NCBI GenBank assembly: GCA_963693035.2
Contig: CAXMMQ010000007.1
Location: forward strand, 62,001-126,000
Reading direction: 5' to 3'
Length of the DNA: 64,000 bases
Source of the DNA: Lichenicoccus sp963693035
GTDB lineage: Bacteria > Pseudomonadota > Alphaproteobacteria > Acetobacterales > Acetobacteraceae
Part shown: one piece after another, positions 9,000 to 16,566 of the stretch
Layout of the letters: each line of letters opens with the position of its first letter
Position numbering within the stretch: the first letter of the stretch is position 1
Notes under the pieces: generated by a model
Databases searched by the model: none
Told to the model about the DNA's origin: nothing
What the model saw: only the letters and a program-made list of their open reading frames with translations
Made by a program: the position numbers and the translations under genes

Positions 9000-9476
9000 T
9001 CAGCCCGGCTCACCGGCCGGCGGCCCCGACGAGGCGTCGACGCCCGCGATGCGATCGAGGTTCGCGACCAGGCGCGCCAGCAGGTCGACGAGCAGCCCGG
9101 CCTCCTCGTCCGTGAAGCCGCGCAACGCCTCGCGATTGCCCCAAAGCAAGGTGGCAACTGCGTCCGGCAGGCGCGCCCTCGCGACCCTGGTCAGGGTGAT
9201 GCGGCTGCTGCGCCCATCGGCCGGGTCCGGCGTGCGTTTGATCAGCCCGTCCCGCTCCATGCGCGCGAGCATCTGCGCCATCGGCGGCTGCCCGATCCTG
9301 GCGAAGCGGGCGAGGTCGCGCTGCGTGCTCGCCCTGCCGTCCCGGAGCGCCACCAGCACCGGCAGATGCCCGACGCCGAAGCCGAGCGGCCTAAGCCGCG
9401 CCTCGCTGAGACGGGCAAATCCGCGCGCCGCGAGACTGATCAGGTGCCCGGGCGTCGAAAGCACATCCAGATCCAT
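9000..9476 (-). CDS. MarR-family transcriptional regulator
   Basis: The 158-residue winged-helix repressor starts at MDLDVLSTPG. The recognition region is readable: ALRDGRASTQRDLARFARI followed by GQPPMAQMLARMERDGLIKR, and the wing TPDPADGRSSRITLT with the DxRS/R pattern of MarR. It is divergent from a SnoaL-like gene, with a palindrome in between, which is the classic arrangement of a MarR repressor controlling itself and its neighbour in response to a small ligand. An ATG at 9515 in the same frame would put the palindrome inside the coding region, so the shorter form is preferred. Confidence 0.88.
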   Translation of the reverse strand: MDLDVLSTPGHLISLAARGFARLSEARLRPLGFGVGHLPVLVALRDGRASTQRDLARFARIGQPPMAQMLARMERDGLIKRTPDPADGRSSRITLTRVARARLPDAVATLLWGNREALRGFTDEEAGLLVDLLARLVANLDRIAGVDASSGPPAGEPG

Positions 9477-9511
9477 CGTTCCCTGCCCCTTGCACCTGCC
9501 CGCGCCCTGAT

Positions 9512-9527
9512 ACATATGTGCATATGT
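9512..9527. promoter_or_regulatory. candidate MarR operator
   Basis: ACATATG-TG-CATATGT is a perfect 7-bp inverted repeat with a 2-bp spacer. It sits between the divergent marR (start 9476) and SnoaL-like (start 9563) genes, about 35 bp from each start. Size and AT-rich symmetry suit a MarR dimer. The assignment is inferred from position. Confidence 0.6.
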
Positions 9528-9562
9528 TCATACCACGGGCAAGGCTTTCGCAGGACTCTCCG

Positions 9563-9937
9563 ATGGACGCCGAAATCGAACTTCTCAAACATGTCTACGA
9601 GCGCTTCAATGCACGGGATATCGACGGCGTGCTGGGCGCGCTCACCGATGGCGTCACCTGGGCGAACGGCATGGATGGCGGCCACGTGCAGGGCCGCGCG
9701 GCTGTGCGCGAATACTGGACGCGGCGATGGAGCATGGTCAGTCCGCATGTCGAGCCTGTCGGCTTTCATCGCAGCCCCGATGGCGCGATCGTGGCCGAGG
9801 TCCGGCAGTCCGTCCGCGATCTCGACAGCAGGCCACTACAGGGCCAGACGCACGGGCTCAGCGACAAGACGGTCGGTCACGTCTTCCGGCTCCGGGAGGG
9901 CAGTATATCCCGCTTCGACATCCGCGACGGTGACTGA
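9563..9937 (+). CDS. SnoaL-like / NTF2-fold protein
   Basis: The 124-residue cone-shaped NTF2-fold protein reads MDAEIELLKHVYERFNARDI, then GALTDGVTWANGMDGGHVQG, RAAVREYWTRRW, and ends GHVFRLREGSISRFDIRDGD. Such proteins isomerise, hydrolyse or just bind small molecules, and the sequence alone does not say which. The start at 9563 gives the canonical N-terminus; an ATG at 9518 would run through the palindrome. The divergent MarR gene suggests ligand-induced expression, possibly in stress or detoxification. Confidence 0.75.
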   Translation: MDAEIELLKHVYERFNARDIDGVLGALTDGVTWANGMDGGHVQGRAAVREYWTRRWSMVSPHVEPVGFHRSPDGAIVAEVRQSVRDLDSRPLQGQTHGLSDKTVGHVFRLREGSISRFDIRDGD

Positions 9938-9944
9938 TTGCCGC

Positions 9945-10674
9945 TCAGCAGTCCGCCGCGACATACTCCGCCGTCGTCCGGTCGGCGACCTCCCGCGCGT
10001 TAACCCCGGGGGCGAGCTCGACCAGGCGGAACGAAGTTTTGTGGTCGGGGCGCTCGAACACGCAGAGATCGGTCACGATCATGTCGACGACGTTCCGACC
10101 GGTCAGCGGGAGCGTGCAGGCCGGCACGAATTTCGCACCACCCGCCTTGTCGCTATGCTCCATCACCACGATCACCCGCCTGACGCCCGCGACCAGGTCC
10201 ATGGCCCCGCCCATCCCCTTGACCATCTTGCCCGGGATCATCCAGTTGGCGATGTCGCCGGTCTCCGACACCTCCATGGCGCCCAGCACGGTGAGGTCGA
10301 TATGGCCGCCGCGTATCATCGCGAAGCTGTCCGCCGACGAGAAATACGACGATGACGGCAGTTCGCTGATGGTCTGCTTGCCGGCATTGACCAGGTCGGC
10401 ATCGACCTCGTCCTCGTACGGAAACGGACCGATCCCCAGCATGCCGTTCTCGCTTTGCAGCGTGACGGTGACCCCGGCCGGAATGACGCCGTTCAATCGA
10501 GACCATTGGATCAACGTCCACCTTCCACTGGTCCGCGAGTGCTGGGGCCCCCACGGTCTAATATCCGCCGCAGTGGTTGGCGATCAGCGTCGGAATGCCG
10601 ATACCGAGATTGACGTAGAATCCGTCACGCAACTCGCGGGCGGCGCGCGCGGCCATCTGATCGCGGTTCCATGC
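9945..10674 (-). pseudogene. scoB: 3-oxoacid CoA-transferase subunit B, interrupted
   Basis: The N-terminal end (MAWNRDQMAARAARELRDGF then YVNLGIGIPTLIAN) lies at 10674-10575 and hits a stop. The remaining part resumes in another frame from VIPAGVTVTLQSENGMLGIG at about 10500 and runs to 9945, including the SENG motif with the catalytic Glu and GGAMDLVAGVRRVIV. Known SCOT B subunits read straight from IPTLVAN to YIPAGV, so roughly 80 bp of foreign sequence has been inserted between these two points. The insert itself reads as part of an EthD-like protein on the other strand. scoA upstream is intact, so the heterodimeric enzyme should be non-functional unless a second scoB exists. Confidence 0.85.
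10492..10580 (+). pseudogene. EthD-like domain fragment inserted in scoB
   Basis: On the plus strand the insert in scoB reads FNRDHWINVHLPLVRECWGP followed by HGLISAAVV. This resembles the core of the EthD ferredoxin-like fold family, whose members have a short helix with H.PL followed by a GxxG-type turn. It has no start, no stop of its own and no continuation on either side, so it is only a fragment of about 30 codons. How it arrived is not visible: no target-site repeat or IS end is recognised around it. Confidence 0.5.
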
Positions 10675-10711
10675 CATTACGCCAACTCTCCTTGGGTAGA
10701 AACAGAGCAGC

Positions 10712-11416
10712 TCATGCTGCTCTGGGCCGGACGGTGCGAAACTCGATGCGCTTGTCGTACGGCGATCCATCGATGACGCGCTGCACGAAGATCCCCGGAA
10801 GATGGATCGCATCCGGATCGAGGCTGCCGGCCGGCACGATCTCCTCGACCTCGGCGACGGTGATGCGGCCGCACATGGCGGCAGGCACGTTGAAGTTGCG
10901 AGCGGTCTTGCGGAACACCAGGTTGCCGGTGCTATCCGCCTTCCACGCCTTGACGATGGCGAGGTCGGCGAAGATGCCGTGCTCGAGGATGTAGGTGTCC
11001 TCGCCGAACTGCTTGTGCTCCTTGCCCTCGGCGACCAGCGTGCCGACGCCGGTGCGTGTGTAGAAGCCGGGGATGCCGGAGCCTCCGGCGCGCATGCGCT
11101 CGGCCAGCGTGCCCTGCGGGCAGAACTCGACCTCCAGCTCGCCGGCGAGATACTGCCGGGAGAATTCCTTGTTCTCGCCGACATAGGAGCTGATCATGCG
11201 CGCGACCTGGCGCGACCGCAGCAGCTTGCCGAGGCCCGCGCCGTCGATGCCGGCATTGTTCGAGGCGATGCGCAGGTCCCTGGTGCCGGCCTGCTCGATG
11301 GCGTCGATCAGCCGCTCCGGGACGCCGCACAGCCCGAACCCGCCGGCCGCGATCAGCATGCCGTCGCGCAGCAGGCCGTCCAGCGCGGCGGCGGCATCCG
11401 GGTAGATCTTCTTCAC
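10712..11416 (-). CDS. scoA: 3-oxoacid (succinyl-CoA:acetoacetate) CoA-transferase subunit A
   Basis: The 234 residues cover the whole A subunit. MKKIYPDAAAALDGLLRDGM leads into the CoA-binding glycine loop AAGGFGLCGVPERLI, then IASNNAGIDGAGLG, ISSYVGENKEF, and LELEVEF-like ELEVEFCPQGTLAERMRAGG. The enzyme moves CoA from succinyl-CoA to acetoacetate or another 3-oxoacid and works only as a heterodimer. Its partner scoB downstream is broken, so this gene may be on the way to loss. A thiolase tail lies directly upstream, consistent with an ancestral thiolase-scoA-scoB ketone or beta-ketoadipate-type module. Confidence 0.92.
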   Translation of the reverse strand: MKKIYPDAAAALDGLLRDGMLIAAGGFGLCGVPERLIDAIEQAGTRDLRIASNNAGIDGAGLGKLLRSRQVARMISSYVGENKEFSRQYLAGELEVEFCPQGTLAERMRAGGSGIPGFYTRTGVGTLVAEGKEHKQFGEDTYILEHGIFADLAIVKAWKADSTGNLVFRKTARNFNVPAAMCGRITVAEVEEIVPAGSLDPDAIHLPGIFVQRVIDGSPYDKRIEFRTVRPRAA

Positions 11417-11425
11417 CGCCGCTTC

Positions 11426-11581
11426 CTATCGCGCCACTGTTTTAGCATTTCCCGGGCCGCCGCCGATGCACAGCGTCGCGAGGGCGCGCTTCGCATCCCG
11501 GCGACGCATCTCATGCAGCAGCGTCACCAGCACCCTCGCCCCCGACGCGCCGGTCGCATGCCTGATGGCGATCGCGCCGCC
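11426..11581 (-). pseudogene. acetyl-CoA acetyltransferase C-terminal fragment
   Basis: The last 51 codons of a thiolase remain: GGAIAIRHATGASGARVLVT, then LLHEMRRRDAKRALATLCIG with the catalytic Cys in LCIGGGPG, and a normal stop. In intact thiolases the first element is GGAIALGHPIGASGAR; here the catalytic His-Pro is changed to His-Ala-Thr. Nothing of the other 340 residues is left upstream, where the sequence switches to an SDR fragment. Confidence 0.75.
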
Positions 11582-11589
11582 AGTGACAC

Positions 11590-11795
11590 TGACGCCTCGT
11601 CGATCTGCGCCACGTCGGGGCGTGTCGTGAGCTGGCCCGGATGGCGCTCGCGAAACGCGGCCGGCGCATCCTCGCTGACCTCGCAGACATGCACCCTGGT
11701 GCCGGCCTCGACATAGGCCGACGCGAGTGCCGCGCCGATCCCAACGGGGCCGTCCGGGATCAGCACGAGGAGATCCGGATCGCACACCAGGCGGG
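11590..11795 (-). pseudogene. short-chain dehydrogenase N-terminal fragment
   Basis: A single frame reads GPVGIGAALASAYVEAGTRV followed by HVCEVSEDAPAAFRERHPGQ and TTRPDVAQIDE. This is the beta-alpha-beta cofactor-binding start of a classical SDR, with the TGxxxGIG loop partly altered (DGPVGIG). The rest of the enzyme, including the Tyr-Lys active site, is absent, and the frame runs into thiolase sequence. The upstream side joins a GntR remnant. Confidence 0.6.
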
Positions 11796-11814
11796 CGAGA
11801 ATGCTCATGTGGAA

Positions 11815-12248
11815 CTGCCCTTCTTCCTGGTTCCCGACGTGGCGACGGTCCCGGCGCGCCGTGCCAGCCGCCGCGCGAGGCTGTCGGCGGCCTGCATGAT
11901 GTCGTCGGTGACGGCGGCACGCGCGGCGGGGCCGTCGCCGGCTTCGAGGGCGTCGCTCGGCGAGCAGGCCCTCCAGCGCCACCCGCGCATCGCGGACCTC
12001 GCGCAGTTGCCCGACCGACAGCGTCGCCACCCGGATGCGGGCGGGATCGCTCATGTGGAACGCGCCTTCCGCCTGCAGGCGCTGGAGCGCCTCGCGTATC
12101 GGCATCGGACTGGAGCCGAGGGCCTCGGCGAGGCGCGTATGGTCAGCTTCTGGCCAGGCGCGAACCGCCCGCTCATCAGGGCGTCGGGCAACTGGCGATA
12201 GACCTGCTCGGACATCGAGGTCCGGACAGTGCGGCCACGGCCGGGCAT
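11815..12248 (-). pseudogene. GntR-family regulator with several frameshifts
   Basis: The winged-helix half is spread over two frames: SMSEQVYRQLPDALMSGRFA and PGQKL in one, then LAEALGSSPMPIREALQRLQ with AEGAFHMSDPARIRVATLSV and GQLREVRDARVALEGLLAER in the next. A third frame holds DGPAARAAVTDDIMQAADSL, part of the FCD ligand domain. The order matches an FCD-type GntR protein, but no frame is open across it and the C-terminal half is missing. It is a relic of the regulator of this decayed region and is distinct from the intact GntR gene at 29955. Confidence 0.65.
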
Positions 12249-12385
12249 CGGAATGACGGTGCTCAGGGGCAGGGCGATCTCGTCTTCCTGGCCGCCAGGG
12301 GAACACACGTGGGCGGCCCGTGCGCCTATATCGAACTGTATCGCGTCGAGCGCGGCAAGCTGGTGGAGCATTGGGATAGTACTCC
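12246..12385 (+). pseudogene. inverted SnoaL-like C-terminal fragment
   Basis: On the plus strand this stretch reads GDLVFLAARGTHVGGPCAYI followed by ELYRVERGKLVEHWD, the last two strands of a SnoaL-like domain. The larger SnoaL pseudogene just to the right lies on the minus strand and stops exactly where its second domain should continue. This piece therefore looks like the missing end turned round in place. Confidence 0.55.
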
Positions 12386-12847
12386 CGCACCACCGCCTTG
12401 CTCTTCGCGGTCGCCTCGCCACCCGCGGGCTTGGTCGGTCCGTCGATCTGCGTGGTGCCCGCTTTGGTTCGCAGGCGCGGCGGCCGAGCAGAAGCTCCAG
12501 TGCTCGACGATGAGCTCGCCCGCGAACCGGAACACGTCGAGGAACACACGCCCCAGGTCCCCGCTCGCCGGGACCCCTCTCCCCGCGCTCATCCTCCGCT
12601 GCCCATGCAGCACGACGAAATCTCCATCCTCGACCACCCTGGCTACCTCCAGCCGGTCGCCCTCGCGCGGCAGCCGGGCGATCAAGTGCCGCAGGCCATC
12701 GATACTATTTATCGAGGCGGATTCGTGCTCCAGATATCTGCCTGGATCGACATGACTGATGGCAAGCGCCACATCGCGGATGGCCAGTCCCCCGAGCATC
12801 GCAATCGCCATTCGCGCCCTGCCGGGTTCCATCATCTGTTCTCCCAT
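12375..12847 (-). pseudogene. SnoaL-like protein (two-domain type), frameshifted and truncated
   Basis: The first SnoaL-like domain reads through from the start (LAISHVDPGRYLEHESASIN, VVEDGDFVVLHGQRRMSAG, RVFLDVFRFAGELIVEHWSF). After about 12465 the frame changes, and TTQIDGPTKPAGGEATAKSK with AVVREYY continues in another frame toward the second domain. That second domain is cut off at about 12375. The intact family consists of duplicated NTF2-fold proteins of unknown substrate. Confidence 0.65.
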
Positions 12848-12872
12848 TGTCGTCGGCTTGCGGACGGCAGTC

Positions 12873-13667
12873 TCAGGCGAGGAAGCGGACCACGCCGCCA
12901 TCGACCCGCAACGCGGCCCCGGTGGTTGCCGAAGCCTGTTCGGAGCAGACGTACACGATCATGTTGGCGACCTCGGTGATGGTCGCGAAACGTCCGATCA
13001 GGCTCGTCGGACGGGCTGATGCCAGGAACGCCAGTTCGGCCTCCTCCTGCGTGATGCCCTGCTCCTCGGCCTGCTTCGCCATCCAGTTGCCCAGGATCTC
13101 GGACCGGGTCGGACCCGGGAGCACGGCATTGACGGTCACACCCGTACCGGCCACCGACTCCGCCACGCCGCGCGAGATCGCGAGCTGTGCCGCCTTGGTC
13201 ATGCCGTAATCGATCATCTCCCTGGGGATGTTCACCGCAGACTCGCTGCTGACGAACACCACCCGGCCCCAGCCCCGGCTCACCATCCCCGGCAGGTAGT
13301 GGCGTGTCATGCGCACGCCGCTCATGACATTGAGCTGAAACAGGCTGAGCCAGTCGTCGTCGGCGATGTCGGCAAAGTTGCGCAGGAAGGCCGTGCCCAG
13401 GTTGTTGACGAGGATGTCGGCATCCAGCGCCCGCGCGAAGTGCGAACTTGCGCCCTCCGCCGTCGCGAGGTCGGCGGCGATGCCGGAGATCTCGCTGCCC
13501 GGAAACGCCTCCTGCATCTGCCGCACCGCCTCGTCCACCCGGGCGGCGGTGCGCCCGCTCACCACGACCGCTGCACCGGCGCCGGCCAGTCCCTCCGCGG
13601 TGGCGCGACCGATCCCGGCGGTGGAGCCGGTGACGACGGCCTTGCGGCCGGTGAGGTCGATTTTCAT
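12873..13667 (-). CDS. short-chain dehydrogenase/reductase
   Basis: This complete 264-residue classical SDR has the cofactor loop VVTGSTAGIGRATAEGLAGA, an Arg in VVSGRTAARVDEA that favours NADP(H), the NNLGTA (NNAG-type) segment, catalytic Ser in VVFVSSESAVN, and the Tyr-Lys pair in YGMTKAAQLAISRGVAE. The C-terminal GRFATITEVANMIVYVCSEQ and TTGAALRVDGG are those of FabG-like oxidoreductases. The substrate is unknown. It is the only complete gene in a run of remnants from 11426 to 14071 and may have been kept under selection. Confidence 0.88.
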   Translation of the reverse strand: MKIDLTGRKAVVTGSTAGIGRATAEGLAGAGAAVVVSGRTAARVDEAVRQMQEAFPGSEISGIAADLATAEGASSHFARALDADILVNNLGTAFLRNFADIADDDWLSLFQLNVMSGVRMTRHYLPGMVSRGWGRVVFVSSESAVNIPREMIDYGMTKAAQLAISRGVAESVAGTGVTVNAVLPGPTRSEILGNWMAKQAEEQGITQEEAELAFLASARPTSLIGRFATITEVANMIVYVCSEQASATTGAALRVDGGVVRFLA

Positions 13668-13723
13668 GCTGGCTGGCTTTCGGTTGTTCGCCGGATACCT
13701 CGGACCTGCGCCCCCGGTCCGGC

Positions 13724-13966
13724 TCAGATTAGCCCCCGAACCTGACGAGATCCTGGAAGATCAGCGGCGCCAGTCATTCCCGCGCGCCTGGACCAGCGCG
13801 CACCCCTCGGCGAGCCTGCCGAGTTGCACCGGAGCGAAGCCGAGCTGCTCGACGAGGGCCGCCACCGGCGCCGTCGCCGCCTCGTCGTCGCTCGACACGA
13901 ACACGACGCGCCGGCCGCCTTTGACATCCGGATCGGCTGCCAGCGTCGCCGCGGGCAGATGGACAC
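13724..13966 (-). pseudogene. C-terminal remnant of an NADPH-dependent F420-reductase-like protein
   Basis: HLPAATLAADPDVKGGRRVV, then FVSSDDEAATAPVAALVEQL and GFAPVQLGRLAEGCALVQAR form the second half of the NADP/coenzyme-F420 oxidoreductase-like fold. After a frameshift the true end APLIFQDLVRFGG with its stop is found at about 13724-13765. The N-terminal Rossmann part with the dinucleotide-binding glycines is missing and is replaced by a piece of a different gene. Confidence 0.6.
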
Positions 13967-14071
13967 GGTGCTGTGTAGCGGATCGCTTTCCCGCATCCGC
14001 CTGGCCGCCTCGTGGTTGCCGAGGCCGAACATGACGGCATTGAGACGCAATCGCCGGGGTTCGGAAGTCAT
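13967..14071 (-). pseudogene. N-terminal fragment of an NtaA/SnaA-type flavin monooxygenase
   Basis: MTSEPRRLRLNAVMFGLGNH followed by EAARRMRESDPLHST matches the opening of luciferase-like NtaA/SnaA/DszA monooxygenases (typically RLNAFLMxxGHHxAAWRHPxSDP). After some 35 codons it joins the F420-reductase remnant in another frame. It is not continuous with the intact monooxygenase of the neighbouring operon, which ends at 14272. The 200 bp between 14072 and 14271 contain nothing else I can identify. Confidence 0.55.
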
Positions 14072-14271
14072 GGGGCCACCCTCGGTCGGGCAATATTGGC
14101 GATGAACGAAAGTGTAGTCACAGGCCCTCGGCATGAGGCGGAAGGTTGGCGACGAGCGTGGCGTCAAGAACAACCCGGCCGACGCACCCGCCGAGGCAGG
14201 TCAGCACGCTCGCCAGCCCCAGCAATGCACTGGCCGCCGTCAGGAAACGCAACACGGCGGATGCTTCGTCT

Positions 14272-16566
14272 TCATGGCCTGTCGTTGGTCACCGAAGGGT
14301 GGCGATAGTTGCTGCCGGGATGGTCGGGCGGCAAACGCTTCCGGCCGGCGCCATAAAGGTTCTCGCGCAACGTCGTGCCGTCGTAGGTCCGGCGCACCCG
14401 ACCGCGGCGCCGCAGTTCGGGCAGCACGAAGCGGTTGAACTCGGGATAGGTCTGCAATGGCATCGGATCGGTCAGGTTGAAGCCGTCGAGGCCGCCCTCC
14501 TCGAACCAGCGCTCGAGTTCGTCGGCCGCGGTGGCTGGACCGCCGATGATCATCGCACCTCCGCCGCCGACACCGAGGAACTCGGCGATCGCGCGGGGGG
14601 TCCAGCGCGTGCCGGGGTCGAGCCGCGTATACATGTCCAGCACGCCTCGGATGCCTTCGATATCCACATGTTCAAGCGGCTCATCCAGATCGAGCGCGGT
14701 CAGATCGAGTTGCAGGATCGCCGACAGCCGCGCGAGGTGGCCCTCGGGGCTGATGTAGCGGGCGTAGTCCGCATACTTGGCCCGGGCCAAAGCGTCGGTT
14801 GCGTCGGTGACGACCGTCATCATTGCGAAGATCTTCAGACCGGCCGGGTCCCGACCAAAGCGGACGGCGCGGCTCCGGATATCGTCACCGATCGCTCTGG
14901 CAATCTCCGGTCGATGGGTGGCGACGAACACGCCCTCGGCATGGCGCGCTGCGAAGTCGCGCCCGACCTCCGAGAGCCCGGCCTGGAACAGCACCGGCGT
15001 GCGCTGCGGCGACGGCTCGCACAGGAAGGCGTCCGGGACACTGAAATAGCGCCCCTTATGGGCGATCGGATGGACCTTGGCCGGGTCCGCGAAGACACCG
15101 CCGAGCCGGTCGAGCACGACGGCGTCATCTTCCCAGCTGGCCTCCCAGGCCTTGTAGGTCACGTCGAGGAACTCATTGGCTATCGCATATCGCTCGTCGT
15201 GCGGGACCTGGCAGTCCAGCCCGAGGCTGCGGGCCGCGCTCTCGAGCGCCGACGTCACGATGTTCCAGCCGATCCGGCCTCCAGTCAGGTGATCGAGTGT
15301 CGTCATCTTGCGTGCGAAACTATACGGCTGCTCGTAGGTCGAGGAGACCGTGATGGCGAAGCCAAGATGGTGGGTCACCGCCGCCATCGCTGAGACGACC
15401 AACAACGGATCCGTCGAGGGCGTCTGCACCCCATGGCGCAGGGTTGCGTCGATGCGGCCGCCGGCCACGTCGAGCACACCCAGGGCATCCGCAACGAACA
15501 GGCTGTCAAATCCGCCGGCCTCCAGCGTACGGGCGGTTTCCAGCCAATACTCGATCGTGCGGTAGCGATGCGCCTGGCAGTCGGGGTGGCGCCACAATCC
15601 GATCGCAGCGTGGCCGACTGTCGATTGCTTGAAGCCGTTGAAGTGCATGACCCGCGCCGGGGCCTTCGCTGCTCCAGGTTGTGCCGCAAGGGCCAGAGCA
15701 ACCAACGGGCGATCCGGGTCGGCGTTCCAGTCCTCGAGCGAACCGTCATAGACCAGAGGATCGTCACGGCCGATCAGGCCGAGCGCGAAGGCGAGGATCG
15801 TGGCCGAAATGCCGCCGCCGCAATAGAGAATGACTTGGGATTTTCCGGCGAGGACGGCGAGACGGTCGCGCAGCAAGGACTCCGGCAGAAAGCGCCCCTG
15901 GTCGTCGAGCATTGTCGAGGCCGGGATGTTCAGGCTACCGGGGATGTGCCCGCCGCGACCGCCGACCGGGACCGCGCCGGTGAAGTACTCGGTCGGCAGG
16001 GCGCATACCAGGGCTTCATCGGACGGCTGGCCGGCGACATGGGCAAGCACTGCGTCGCGTCCGGTGAAGGATGGACGGAGGTCCGCCGGCGAAAGCCGGC
16101 CACGCGTCGCCGGATCGAGCGGTCCGCTTTGCACCGGGTGGCCTCCGGCTTTCCATGCGGACCATCCACCATCGAGCACGGCGGCGTTGTCGAACCCGAT
16201 GGCACGCAGCATCCACCAGATGCGCGTCGCCCACATGTTCAGGAAATCGTCGTAGATCAACACGGCTGTGCCGTCGCCGACACCGAGTGCCTCCAGCGCT
16301 TGTCGCAGGTCTTCGACCGGCGGGAAGGCGAAGGCGAACGGCGCAGCCGGGTCGGAGAGTGCGCCGGCGAGCTCGGCGTAGCGCGCTCCCGGAATATGGC
16401 CCTCCCTCCAGCGCTCCAGGCCGAGGGCGCCGTCGGGGCCGGACAGCCCGTAGGGGACCGTGGCGTCGAGAACGACGAGGCCCGGCTTGTCGAGCCGGAC
16501 CGCCAGCCAGTCGGCATCGACCAGTCGCCCCGGCACAGCCGGACCGGCGATTAAGGGGCCCGTCAT
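14272..16566 (-). CDS. rhodanese (two-domain sulfurtransferase) fused to an NtaA/SnaA/DszA-type flavin monooxygenase
   Basis: One uninterrupted frame of 764 residues. Residues 10-290 are a tandem rhodanese of the thiosulfate/mercaptopyruvate sulfurtransferase kind (LVVLDATVPYG, WREGHIPGARYAEL, VLDGGWSAWKAGGHPV, GHIPGSLNIP) with the catalytic Cys at about 249 in VILYCGGGISATIL. Residues 307-764 are a luciferase-like FMN-dependent monooxygenase (FDSLFVADALGVLDVAGGRI, SSTYEQPYSFARKMTTLDHL, GGRIGWNIVTS, and the family end FNRFVLPELRRRG). There is no internal stop and no Shine-Dalgarno sequence before the Met at 307, so a real fusion is indicated. It is the last gene of the operon, overlapping tenA by 4 bp. 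Oxygenation of a sulfur heterocycle coupled to sulfane-sulfur transfer is inferred. Confidence 0.9.
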   Translation of the reverse strand: MTGPLIAGPAVPGRLVDADWLAVRLDKPGLVVLDATVPYGLSGPDGALGLERWREGHIPGARYAELAGALSDPAAPFAFAFPPVEDLRQALEALGVGDGTAVLIYDDFLNMWATRIWWMLRAIGFDNAAVLDGGWSAWKAGGHPVQSGPLDPATRGRLSPADLRPSFTGRDAVLAHVAGQPSDEALVCALPTEYFTGAVPVGGRGGHIPGSLNIPASTMLDDQGRFLPESLLRDRLAVLAGKSQVILYCGGGISATILAFALGLIGRDDPLVYDGSLEDWNADPDRPLVALALAAQPGAAKAPARVMHFNGFKQSTVGHAAIGLWRHPDCQAHRYRTIEYWLETARTLEAGGFDSLFVADALGVLDVAGGRIDATLRHGVQTPSTDPLLVVSAMAAVTHHLGFAITVSSTYEQPYSFARKMTTLDHLTGGRIGWNIVTSALESAARSLGLDCQVPHDERYAIANEFLDVTYKAWEASWEDDAVVLDRLGGVFADPAKVHPIAHKGRYFSVPDAFLCEPSPQRTPVLFQAGLSEVGRDFAARHAEGVFVATHRPEIARAIGDDIRSRAVRFGRDPAGLKIFAMMTVVTDATDALARAKYADYARYISPEGHLARLSAILQLDLTALDLDEPLEHVDIEGIRGVLDMYTRLDPGTRWTPRAIAEFLGVGGGGAMIIGGPATAADELERWFEEGGLDGFNLTDPMPLQTYPEFNRFVLPELRRRGRVRRTYDGTTLRENLYGAGRKRLPPDHPGSNYRHPSVTNDRP

